A stretch of 39,176 bases of DNA from PALSA-1296 sp037143335 (GTDB lineage Bacteria; Bacteroidota; Ignavibacteria; Palsa-1295): contig JBAWZA010000022.1 of the NCBI GenBank assembly GCA_037143335.1, forward strand, positions 1-39,176, given 5' to 3'. Both the position numbers and the translations under genes were made by a program. Position 1 is the first letter of the stretch, and each line of letters opens with the position of its first letter. A model generated the notes under the pieces. That model made no database searches. It saw only the letters and a list, made by a program, of their open reading frames with translations, and was not told where the DNA came from. Below, piece after piece: positions 31,041 through 38,043 of the stretch.

Positions 31041-32837
31041 ATGAAGTTTCATAACCTCATTTTTGTTTTCATCTTGCTTGCTTTTACAAGCGACACCCAT
31101 GCACAGGGCGCATTCGATTCTGCTTGTTACTTTTCCCACATGGGTGATCCGAATGAACTTGATACCATTTATGGTGGAGTAGCCGATCAAGGTTTGGGGA
31201 GTAACGTCGGTCATTTTCCTCCGCTTAAGGGCGAGAAGTATGACCGGCTTGTTATGCAAGGTCTGCCGGAAAATATTCCGTTTCTGACCAGTGTTAAAAC
31301 AGGCCCATCATTCCGTCTTCACGCTCTAAATATTCTGAAGAGATATAGAGATTTCAGCAATTTACCAACATACATTTTTGGTCATTTTCACACTCCGGAG
31401 ATGTTGGACATGCTTGTTTATCAAAATGATGGGAGTGCTTTTATCAATGCTACAATTTATTGGGCAGATGAAAACGATGATTTTGATTCAACTCACTATA
31501 CGCAGGTAATTCCTTTTGATAGCAGACATCTTACTCCATTCGTAGGAAAACTGACGAATGATTCGGTTGATGATATTCTTATGGGAGTGGATAACATACA
31601 CTATTCTACAGGGCAATTTGATACTTCATACATTGCATTGATTAAAGGCGGGCAACAACTCTATGATAAGGGGATTGTAGCATCGTGGGATGATACAGTG
31701 ATTTGGGCGATTCCACCTTATCAAGGGCTACATATTGATTCCATGAAAAGGGGTATCTATCAAGGGGATTGGCGAGGAACTGGCAGGCAAGATATTTTGA
31801 CTGTTGACTATTGGGGAAATTTTTTCTACTATAAGAATGCTCCAGGTTTCGATTTACATAAGTTCGTCAATTCGATGAAATATGATACAATACTTGTTGC
31901 ATCAGATTGGAATCTGTATCGAGATTACCATACAAGTGGAGGTAATGGAGTTCCCATGCGAGCCTTCCCGAAATCCCCAGGTGACCGCTCAGTAGATTTG
32001 CTTTGCCCATTGCCTATCTCAACTTCAACCAGCTCAGGAGCCTCAAAAAATGGCATCTGCATTTTTCGTGGTGGTCCCGATTTCGGTTCAAAGAGACTGA
32101 GTTACAATAATCCGGATTATTTCATTCATTCACCAGCATTTTATAGTGGAGATTTTGCCAAGGATAATTGGCCTGGGCCGATGCATGATTTTGGAGACTT
32201 GACTGGGACTGGCAACGCTGTTTTAGGGACAGGTGGTGGCTTTTTCACATTCCAATTTACAGCATTATATGTTTTGGGAAAAGCACTTGACGATAAGATT
32301 GATGTGTTCTTTTCGCAGAATGAAGGAGGGTATGGTGGAGAGGATACTATACACATCATCGCAGATGGACGAACTACCTACATCATGGGAGCGCCTGCCT
32401 ATCAATCACCCGAAGATCAGGCGAATGGAATTTTCGCTAAGGGTAGTCTTCTAGTCCTCAACGGTTCGGAGAAAATACCTGTGCGTCTAAACCCACTCTT
32501 TGCATCCGTAGAACGGCATTCGCTTGATACCAATCATCTTCTTGCCTATCCTAATCCGTGTGACGAGAGCACGGTGCTGACATTTGATAATTGCACGGGC
32601 GATAAAATGATCATTGATGTTCTCAGTACGAGTGGTGAGTACTGTCAGCATGAAGAGACACCTGCTGGTTTCGGACTGCAACAGTATGGGCTCTCTCTGA
32701 CGAGTCTTCCTGCGGGGATATATATCGTGAGGCTCTCCTGCATTTCGGATGGTTGGACTGCATTAGTGAAGATCATGAAGACAGGCGCAGCAATCGAGCC
32801 GTGGCATTTTGATTTGCATAAGATGATGGGGAGGTAG
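31041..32837 (+). CDS. Secreted FG-GAP/propeller-like protein with T9SS sorting domain
   Basis: A 598-residue exported protein; the signal peptide ends near THAQ. The central part (about 60-480) holds propeller-like repeats with Asp-rich loops of FG-GAP flavour: VGKLTNDSVDDILMGVDN, GDWRGTGRQDILTVDYWG, FGDLTGTGNAVLGTGGG and LLVLNGSEKIP. From about 505 there is a T9SS sorting domain: LLAYPNPCDESTVLTF, then IIDVLSTSGEYCQ and LPAGIYIVRL. After the usual end (about 580) there are about 18 extra residues (EPWHFDLHKMMGR at the end), which is unusual because the domain normally ends the protein. No enzymatic motif is seen. Role unknown, probably a surface or secreted binding protein. The stop is followed by a 61-codon in-frame open stretch up to rpsP. 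Confidence 0.88.
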   Translation: MKFHNLIFVFILLAFTSDTHAQGAFDSACYFSHMGDPNELDTIYGGVADQGLGSNVGHFPPLKGEKYDRLVMQGLPENIPFLTSVKTGPSFRLHALNILKRYRDFSNLPTYIFGHFHTPEMLDMLVYQNDGSAFINATIYWADENDDFDSTHYTQVIPFDSRHLTPFVGKLTNDSVDDILMGVDNIHYSTGQFDTSYIALIKGGQQLYDKGIVASWDDTVIWAIPPYQGLHIDSMKRGIYQGDWRGTGRQDILTVDYWGNFFYYKNAPGFDLHKFVNSMKYDTILVASDWNLYRDYHTSGGNGVPMRAFPKSPGDRSVDLLCPLPISTSTSSGASKNGICIFRGGPDFGSKRLSYNNPDYFIHSPAFYSGDFAKDNWPGPMHDFGDLTGTGNAVLGTGGGFFTFQFTALYVLGKALDDKIDVFFSQNEGGYGGEDTIHIIADGRTTYIMGAPAYQSPEDQANGIFAKGSLLVLNGSEKIPVRLNPLFASVERHSLDTNHLLAYPNPCDESTVLTFDNCTGDKMIIDVLSTSGEYCQHEETPAGFGLQQYGLSLTSLPAGIYIVRLSCISDGWTALVKIMKTGAAIEPWHFDLHKMMGR

Positions 32838-33015
32838 GGGCGGACGCCCCGTGGGTGCTTGGGTGGCGAATCAAGGCTATGGAAATTATTTTGCCCGATT
32901 GGTGTTATATGCCCCTCAAGTAACAGTGGAGACTCTGTCTTGGGGCTTGCCGTAGTTGTTCGCCCTGTCAGATATCCTTCACAATTCGATCACTTAATCA
33001 GAAAAATAGATAACT

Positions 33016-33537
33016 ATGGTTAAATTACGCCTTGCCAAACAGGGACGCAAAAAGCTCCCCATCTTCAAAATCGTAGCAGCCGATGAACGCGCTCGTCGCG
33101 ATGGAAGATTTATTGAAGCCCTCGGACAGTACCGCCCGAAACAAGAGACCGGAAAGGTTGAACTCAATGAAGATCGCATTATGTATTGGCTCAATGTTGG
33201 TGCACAGCCAACGGATACATTACGTTCGATTCTTTCGAAAGAGGGGATTCTACTGAAATGGCATTTAGAAAAGAAGAAAGTTGAACCAGCACGAGCAGCA
33301 GAAATTTTTGCTACATGGAAAGCTCAAAAAGAGGCTACGCTTAATAATAAGTTAGTCTCGAAAAAAGAGAATGACCGCAAGAAAAAAGCTGAGCTTGAAG
33401 CCGCTAAAGCTGCCGCAGCTGCTGCAAAAGCAAAAGCTGAAGAACCAGTAGTCGAAGAGGTTGTTGAGGCTCCTGTTATGGAAGCAGCTCCGGAAGTTGC
33501 TCCTGAAGCACCAGCTGAAACAGCTGCTGCTGAGTAA
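33016..33537 (+). CDS. rpsP: 30S ribosomal protein S16 with long Ala/Glu/Lys-rich tail
   Basis: A 173-residue S16. The conserved core is residues 1 to about 85: MVKLRLAKQGRKKLPIFKIV, RRDGRFIEALGQYRP, WLNVGAQPTDTLRSILSKEG. Standard S16 is about 80-90 residues. Here a tail of about 85 residues follows, first basic (KKENDRKKKAELEAAKAA) and then acidic and alanine-rich (EEPVVEEVVEAPV). Such tails occur in Bacteroidota and relatives. It assembles early in the small subunit. It precedes rimM, as in many bacteria, but a strong terminator separates them. The start ATG at 33016 gives the family N-terminus. Confidence 0.97.
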   Translation: MVKLRLAKQGRKKLPIFKIVAADERARRDGRFIEALGQYRPKQETGKVELNEDRIMYWLNVGAQPTDTLRSILSKEGILLKWHLEKKKVEPARAAEIFATWKAQKEATLNNKLVSKKENDRKKKAELEAAKAAAAAAKAKAEEPVVEEVVEAPVMEAAPEVAPEAPAETAAAE

Positions 33538-33559
33538 TACATTTAATTTATTGCGAAGT

Positions 33560-33591
33560 AAAATCCCCGACTTCGTTCGGGGATTTTTTTT
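33560..33591 (+). terminator. Strong Rho-independent terminator after rpsP
   Basis: AAAATCCCCGA pairs with TCGGGGATTTT (11 bp) around a 6-nt loop, followed directly by further T residues (an 8-T run overall). It lies 22 nt after the rpsP stop and 17 nt before the rimM start, so it should reduce or separate rimM transcription. Confidence 0.9.
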
Positions 33592-33608
33592 AAGACGATT
33601 TAGTGTGT

Positions 33609-34118
33609 ATGGAAGAACTGATACTTATCGCTCGCATTAAAAAAGCTCATGGCATCAAAGGCGAAGTCCTTGCCGAGATGCATACCTTCGACCCTACCAG
33701 ATTCTCCCGGCTAAAATCAGTAACAATCAAATTCGAGAAAGGCGAAGACAGAACCCTTACGTTATCAAGTGCCAGAGTTGTTCATCAAGGAATTCTGTTG
33801 AAATTTGAGGAAATTATCGATCGGAATGAATCAGAAAAATTACGAGGCGGTAGTATCTTGATCCCCATTTCTGAACGATTAGAATTACCCGAAGGAAAAT
33901 TATATCACGATGAAATTATCGGGATGAATGTCGTAGATCACGAGAGTGATACATTACTCGGCACCGTTGCCGATGTCCGCGAGGTGCCTGCAAGTCTGCT
34001 CTATATTTTCCGATTAGTTGATGGATCGGAAAAATTAGTAACAGGTGGAGGAAAAGAAATTATCAAGGTTGATAAACAAAAGCGAGAAGTGAGGGTCTCA
34101 CTTCTCGCTGATTACTAA
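33609..34118 (+). CDS. rimM: Ribosome maturation factor RimM
   Basis: A 169-residue 16S rRNA processing protein that acts on 30S subunits and binds S19. The N-terminal RimM domain begins LILIARIKKAHGIKGEVLAEMHTFDP, which is the family hallmark (G-x-H-G-I-K-G-E-V). The PRC-barrel half has LYHDEIIGMNVVDHES, then LGTVADVREVPASLLYIF. I use the ATG at 33609, two codons after the GTG that opens the frame. It follows rpsP in the usual order, but trmD and rplS, which normally come next, are absent; the neighbour is convergent. The last codons overlap a hairpin that serves as terminator for the opposite gene. Confidence 0.95.
   Translation: MEELILIARIKKAHGIKGEVLAEMHTFDPTRFSRLKSVTIKFEKGEDRTLTLSSARVVHQGILLKFEEIIDRNESEKLRGGSILIPISERLELPEGKLYHDEIIGMNVVDHESDTLLGTVADVREVPASLLYIFRLVDGSEKLVTGGGKEIIKVDKQKREVRVSLLADY
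34081..34109 (-). terminator. Terminator for the DUF3098 gene, embedded in the rimM coding end
   Basis: A perfect 13-bp stem, AGCGAGAAGTGAG with CTCACTTCTCGCT, around a 3-nt loop. On the minus strand it is followed by TTTGTTTATC, giving a usable T-run. It lies 25 nt beyond the stop of the minus-strand gene at 34134 and inside the last rimM codons. On the plus strand it is not followed at once by T residues. Confidence 0.75.
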
Positions 34119-34133
34119 ATCGGTTTTGCTTGC

Positions 34134-34469
34134 TTAGGAAGCTGAAGACTCTTCGGTCATTGGCTCTGATTTTTTCCTCTTTGCTCCGTACATTATTCCC
34201 ATAGGAATAACAACTAAGTACCCGAGGAGTAACATGATCGGCGATACGTTGAGCGCCATGAAACCCATTGTCTCACTCATGCCCATGACAACGTAACCGA
34301 GCGTTACGATTGCAATTCCAATGAGAATAAAAGTAATGTTCTTCGACTCGAAGGGCATATTGAACGGGCGAACGGTTGATGCGCCCTTTGCGGCGCGGGG
34401 AGTCCGCTCCTTGGAAGTTGCTGTCGCCGTTGATTTTGGTCGAACTTGTGAACGTGCTGGTTGTGCCAT
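34134..34469 (-). CDS. DUF3098 family small membrane protein
   Basis: A 111-residue protein with a basic, Ser/Ala/Pro-rich cytoplasmic N-terminus (about 1-38). It has two membrane helices, about 45-67 (ITFILIGIAIVTLGYVVMG) and about 74-95 (SPIMLLLGYLVVIPMGIMYG), and a charged tail. The segment FESKNITFILIGIAIVTLGY matches the start of DUF3098, found in Bacteroidota and relatives, often near ftsX or cell-envelope genes. Function unknown. It is downstream of lolD on the same strand (67 bp gap) and may belong to the lol operon. Its terminator is inside rimM. Confidence 0.82.
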   Translation of the reverse strand: MAQPARSQVRPKSTATATSKERTPRAAKGASTVRPFNMPFESKNITFILIGIAIVTLGYVVMGMSETMGFMALNVSPIMLLLGYLVVIPMGIMYGAKRKKSEPMTEESSAS

Positions 34470-34536
34470 CAGTAAAATTAATATTGAGTAGTGTTAAACT
34501 GCGAGAAGTTTTCTCTCGTTCCGAGGCAAACCAACC

Positions 34537-35217
34537 TCAGAACTCTGCCAGCAATCCTTTATCGAGATGGAATCTCCGATTTGCTTTTGCGGCAAGCTCA
34601 AGGTTATGCGTTGCGATGAGGAAAGTCTGGTTAAATTTTGATGCAAGTGAAAGCATTATCGCGAAGAGTCTGTCGCTGTTATCATTGTCAAGATTTCCCG
34701 TTGGTTCATCAGCAAGTACTAATGCTGGCTCCATCATGAATGCTCTAGCTACGGCAACGCGTTGTGCCTCGCCACCTGATAATTCTGATGGACGGTGATT
34801 CTTTCGCTCGATAAGTCCGATCTCATTGAGCAATGATTCAGCTCGGGTGGTTGCTTGCTCTAAGGCTTTACCTGCAATTAGTGCGGGCATGATAATATTT
34901 TCAATCGCTGTAAACTCCGGCAGCAAATGATGGAATTGAAAAATAAATCCGATCTTCTCATTCCGAAAAGATGCAAGCTGAGAAGTATTGAATGAAGTTG
35001 TATCAGAGCCGCCGACGATAATTTTTCCGGAAGTCGGTGAATCGAGAGTGCCGATCAGATTCAGTAAAGTACTTTTACCGGAGCCGCTTGTTCCAGTCAG
35101 TGCGATCACTTCGCCTTTGGCAACCGAAAATGACACGTTGCTAAATACCTCAACGACTCCTGTTCCACTTGATGCGTAGCGTTTGCTGAGTGCTTGTACT
35201 TCTAAAATATTTTCCAT
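34537..35217 (-). CDS. lolD: Lipoprotein-releasing ABC transporter ATP-binding protein LolD
   Basis: A 226-residue MacB/LolD-type ATPase that powers release of lipoproteins from the inner membrane toward LolA. Walker A GTSGSGKST lies at 42-50, the signature LSGGEAQRVAVARA at 146-159, and Walker B ALVLADEPTGNLD at 165-177. The QFHHLLPEFTAIEN segment (94-107) is the LolD-type region that contacts the permease. It follows the LolC/E permease by 30 bp on the same strand, which supports the assignment over other MacB-family ATPases. Only one permease gene is present, so it probably works as a homodimeric LolF/LolE-type complex. Confidence 0.93.
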   Translation of the reverse strand: MENILEVQALSKRYASSGTGVVEVFSNVSFSVAKGEVIALTGTSGSGKSTLLNLIGTLDSPTSGKIIVGGSDTTSFNTSQLASFRNEKIGFIFQFHHLLPEFTAIENIIMPALIAGKALEQATTRAESLLNEIGLIERKNHRPSELSGGEAQRVAVARAFMMEPALVLADEPTGNLDNDNSDRLFAIMLSLASKFNQTFLIATHNLELAAKANRRFHLDKGLLAEF

Positions 35218-35247
35218 GAATACGATTCGTTCAGTGAAGTTATCAGA

Positions 35248-36486
35248 TTATTCCCAACGCAATGCTTCGGCGGGCTGTGTCTTGGCAGCGCGACGAGATG
35301 GCATAATTGATGCTATTGCAACAAGTATCATTGCCCCAATACTCACGACGACAAAATCTTGCCACCTGAGTTCTGTGGGTAGTGCCGGAATAATATAGAC
35401 GCTTGTATCGAGTTTGAAAAATTCGAATTGCTGCTGTGCCATCACAACTCCAAATCCAAGAAGGCATCCAGCAATCGTACCCATTGCTCCAGTGAGAAGT
35501 CCTTGATAGAGATAAATGCGCTGAATATTTTTTTGCTCTGCCCCTAATGCGACAAGTAATCCGATGTCTCGCCGCTTTTCAAATACTGTAAGTGTCAATG
35601 CGCTAAAAATACTAAACGACGCAACCGCAACAATGAGGATTAAAATGATATAAGCGATCCATCGTTCCATCTCCATGACATTGTAGAGATCGGTGTGGAG
35701 ATCGTACCATGATTCAATTTTATAAAGAGAAGTATCTATGAAGCTGGCAATTTTTTCCTTCGCAAGGTTTGCATCATTTAATGAATTGAGTCGCAACTCG
35801 ATTGTCGTTGCTGCGTTATGCGGTAGTTCGAATAAGTCTCGAGCGACTGAAGCACTCGTATAAACATTCGCTGCATCATACTCCCGATTATTCGCAACAA
35901 ATATGCCACGCACAATCAACATGCGAGACCGTGGGGTAACAGGCTCGGTGAGAATTCTTTCCATTCCAGATGGACTAAATACCTGCAGTGTATCACCCAG
36001 TACGAGTGCAAGATTATCAGCAAGTAGTTGGCCGACGACAATGCTAGATTCATCAAGCTGTAATTTCCCGGAAGTGATACTTTCTGCAAGTCCCGATACT
36101 GCAGTTACATCATGTTCATCAATACCCGTAAGCATCGCAACGCGAGGCAAGGTATAGTGGACGAGCACTGCTTTTTGTTTGATGACGGTTGCTGAAGATT
36201 TTACTTCGGGTATGGAATTAATTTTTTTGCGGAGATCGTCGGGGTTGGGAATAAATTTTGCCGCTTCATCAGCTTTTGTGACTGCACTGATCCTGATATG
36301 GGGATCGAAATTCACCAAGATGCCAGTGACTACACCGGAGAATCCATTGAATACTGAAAGCACGCAAATGAGTGCTGCGACGCCGACCATGATTCCAACA
36401 GCTGAGAGAATGCTGATGATCGTGATAAAGCTCTGACTCCGTTTGGTCAGGGCATACCGCTTTGCTAGGAATAATTCGTACCGCAT
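35248..36486 (-). CDS. Lipoprotein-releasing system transmembrane protein, LolC/LolE family
   Basis: A 412-residue FtsX-like permease. TM1 is in SQSFITIISILSAVGIMVGVAAL (about 16-38). A large periplasmic domain follows (about 45-265), with the family features PRVAMLTGIDEHD and IVVGQLLADNLALVLGDTL. Three C-terminal membrane helices follow (IAYIILILIVAVASFSIFS, MGTIAGCLLGFGVVM, FVVVSIGAMILVAIASIMPS), ending in AAKTQPAEALRWE, a signature LolC/E tail. I place the start at the ATG at 36486; a TTG one codon upstream is unlikely. A TAACTTTG element at 36498-36491 (minus strand) is only 4 nt from the start. The stop is 30 bp from lolD. Confidence 0.93.
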   Translation of the reverse strand: MRYELFLAKRYALTKRSQSFITIISILSAVGIMVGVAALICVLSVFNGFSGVVTGILVNFDPHIRISAVTKADEAAKFIPNPDDLRKKINSIPEVKSSATVIKQKAVLVHYTLPRVAMLTGIDEHDVTAVSGLAESITSGKLQLDESSIVVGQLLADNLALVLGDTLQVFSPSGMERILTEPVTPRSRMLIVRGIFVANNREYDAANVYTSASVARDLFELPHNAATTIELRLNSLNDANLAKEKIASFIDTSLYKIESWYDLHTDLYNVMEMERWIAYIILILIVAVASFSIFSALTLTVFEKRRDIGLLVALGAEQKNIQRIYLYQGLLTGAMGTIAGCLLGFGVVMAQQQFEFFKLDTSVYIIPALPTELRWQDFVVVSIGAMILVAIASIMPSRRAAKTQPAEALRWE

Positions 36487-36504
36487 CAAACAAAGTTACG
36501 AATC

Positions 36505-36993
36505 TTACCGCTCGAACCTACTAAGTGCGACTGTCACGTAGTTCGTTGCGTCAACCGCTTTGATCGAATAGGATTGCTTCATGCCTTCCCATCGAAGCTC
36601 ATGGACACTGCTCGAGGAGCTGATATCAGCTGGACCGAAATAGGCAATGAGTTGTTCGGACATTTGATCATAAAACTTTATCGCTTCTTCCGGGTTATGA
36701 GTTGGTGCAACAAAACTCACTTGAGAGATCATCCCTTTATCATAAGCGACGCGGTATTCGCCACTAAAGCCCAGATAGCTTCCTTTGAATTTGGTGATGC
36801 CTGTTCCATCTTCACTCCAGAGCATAGTGTCCATGGTTGCAGTTATTCGAGTACTTACCAATTTGCCATCAACGCCTGGGGTAAGATTACTAATAGAAAC
36901 GGTATCAATATCAGGTCGAGATGGCGAAGCAACGATAACGGAAATATTGGTAACGAAAACCAAGATTGTGGCAAGGAGAAAAAATATGTTCAT
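36505..36993 (-). CDS. Exported protein of unknown function upstream of the lol genes
   Basis: The open frame starts at 37104, but the natural start is the ATG at 36993. That start begins a signal peptide (MNIFFLLATILVFVTNISV, cleavage near VAS) and has an AAGGAG-like site, GGAACAATC being weak, so the start is chosen mainly by the signal. The mature part of about 140 residues has beta-rich sequence: TRITATMDTMLWSEDGTG, YLGFSGEYRVAYDKGMIS, and a helix EEAIKFYDQMSEQLIAYFG. It ends in LRWEGMKQSYSIKAVDAT. No lipobox cysteine and no known domain. The gap to the LolC/E start is 18 bp, so it is likely the first gene of the lol operon and could be a periplasmic partner. That is inference only. Confidence 0.68.
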   Translation of the reverse strand: MNIFFLLATILVFVTNISVIVASPSRPDIDTVSISNLTPGVDGKLVSTRITATMDTMLWSEDGTGITKFKGSYLGFSGEYRVAYDKGMISQVSFVAPTHNPEEAIKFYDQMSEQLIAYFGPADISSSSSVHELRWEGMKQSYSIKAVDATNYVTVALSRFER

Positions 36994-37015
36994 TCGAAAG
37001 ATTGTCAAAATAAAT

Positions 37016-37039
37016 AAGCCGAGGCTATCACCTCGGCTT
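37016..37039 (-). terminator. Rho-independent terminator downstream of the thiol dioxygenase gene
   Basis: AAGCCGAGG pairs with CCTCGGCTT (9 bp) around a 6-nt loop. On the minus strand it is followed by ATTTATTTTG, a T-rich tail. It lies about 165 nt after the stop at 37204 and just upstream of the exported-protein start at 36993. Confidence 0.72.
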
Positions 37040-37169
37040 TCCCACATTGAGTTGTGACAATTTTGCAAGTTGATACTCTCCCCACAAAACAAGAGCATCA
37101 TCAAAAAAAGTCACAGCCTCTTAATGATACGATGTGTTTGGGAAAGCGGTTTTAAATTCCCAAAAAAAA

Positions 37170-37197
37170 TCGTAATTCGTAATTCGTCATTCGTAAT
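37170..37197. repeat. Short tandem heptanucleotide repeat (TCGTAAT)x4
   Basis: Four consecutive 7-nt units: TCGTAAT, TCGTAAT, TCGTCAT, TCGTAAT. They are followed by TAC, 6 nt before the stop codon (on the minus strand) of the thiol dioxygenase gene. The array is AT-rich and non-coding. Confidence 0.85.
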
Positions 37198-37203
37198 TAC
37201 TTT

Positions 37204-37788
37204 CTACATTCCTTTTGCATGTACGCTGTTCTTGAATGTAAACGATCCTTTTTCATGACGAACAATTTTCTCGCTCTCTTTTGGGATGAGTGCTGGATAG
37301 TCATCGGTCACATGATAAATGTCTCCCGTCTTCAGATCGAAGACGCGAACGTCGGAAGTTGGTGGAGAATAAATATGAAGGCCGACGTATGGTTCGTCCG
37401 AATTGACATTCTGCAATGAATGGATCATTCCACGCTCAAGGCGCAGTGACTCATTTGATCTCATTCGTTCATGTTCGACAAGATCGAGAACTCCGTCTTG
37501 GAATTCATATCTGAAGTGCTCGATCTCGCCACCATACGAATAAACAATGCCTTCGGCAGTGCCATGATCATGTGCATCACACCAGCCACCTTTTGGCCAA
37601 GTTCCGATAATGACTTCGAGCTTATCATCCATATAAAGCATCGTCCTACCGTAAGGAAGTTCTGGAGCACTTGCTGCGATGACCTCCTCACGACTCGGTA
37701 GATTCTCCTGTAAAATTCGCTCCATCGTTTCCATCGAAAGATCCGGGGCTTTGGACAATGCGTCAACCAAGGTAGATAAAGTACTCAT
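37204..37788 (-). CDS. Cysteine dioxygenase-like cupin
   Basis: A 194-residue cupin of the thiol dioxygenase type. The iron-binding histidines are His73 and His75 (WCDAHDHGTAEG) and probably His123 (RGMIHSLQN). YGRTMLY (46-52) corresponds to the conserved Arg/Tyr region before the first cupin motif in cysteine dioxygenases, which oxidise cysteine to cysteine sulfinate. At the position of the Cys that forms the Cys-Tyr cross-link in mammalian enzymes there is Gly80, as in other bacterial members. The C-terminus LHIYSPP supports the family. Substrate could also be 3-mercaptopropionate. It has its own promoter and terminator and appears monocistronic. Confidence 0.84.
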   Translation of the reverse strand: MSTLSTLVDALSKAPDLSMETMERILQENLPSREEVIAASAPELPYGRTMLYMDDKLEVIIGTWPKGGWCDAHDHGTAEGIVYSYGGEIEHFRYEFQDGVLDLVEHERMRSNESLRLERGMIHSLQNVNSDEPYVGLHIYSPPTSDVRVFDLKTGDIYHVTDDYPALIPKESEKIVRHEKGSFTFKNSVHAKGM

Positions 37789-37816
37789 TATTCAGATTCA
37801 AATATTAATTAGATTG

Positions 37817-37824
37817 CAAAAATA
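37817..37824 (-). promoter_or_regulatory. TAnnTTTG -7 element for the thiol dioxygenase gene
   Basis: On the minus strand this reads TATTTTTG, an exact match to TAnnTTTG, 28 nt upstream of the ATG at 37788. A TTTG at 37843-37840 is the nearest -33 candidate, although at 15 nt its spacing is short. Confidence 0.45.
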
Positions 37825-37911
37825 CAACTTCTATTTAAGCAAACAGGAAATATCAGTTCATTGTTGTCCTTGTATAGAGAGAGACGATTGAGCAGACTGA
37901 TGCTCCGAGAA

Positions 37912-37977
37912 CAGTGGGAGGGACTCTCTGCTACGTCCCGTATTTCTTGACGGACGGACTAAGAGACCGTCCCACTG
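37912..37977. repeat. Palindromic repeat A, copy 1
   Basis: Outer arms CAGTGGGAGGGACTCTCT (37912-37929) and AGAGACCGTCCCACTG (37962-37977) are near-inverted copies. The core GACGGACGGACTAAGAG and TCCCACT at 37949-37976 is repeated downstream at 39101-39128 with 26 of 28 identical bases. It is intergenic. Confidence 0.75.
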
Positions 37978-38000
37978 AAGAGCTACCCTCACTCCTTGTC

Positions 38001-38020
38001 ATTCCCGCGACGGCGGGAAT
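38001..38020. repeat. Palindromic repeat B (ATTCCCGC type), copy 1
   Basis: ATTCCCGC and GCGGGAAT form an 8-bp stem around GACG, set in GTC...CCAT. This is the widespread REP-like intergenic palindrome type. A second copy, in opposite orientation, begins at the window end. It lies 24 nt before the T9SS gene stop at 38044 and may also help end transcription. Confidence 0.75.
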
Positions 38021-38043
38021 CCATCCCCGCCCCCAATTCCCAA

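Noticed and set aside
32838..33015. Possible tRNA or riboswitch in the gap before rpsP
   Set aside because: I could not find a cloverleaf or a known riboswitch core; the only structure is a short GGGGC/GCCCC hairpin.
37070..37258. 62-codon plus-strand frame near the heptanucleotide repeat
   Set aside because: It runs through the tandem repeat and into the thiol dioxygenase gene antisense; no coding signal.
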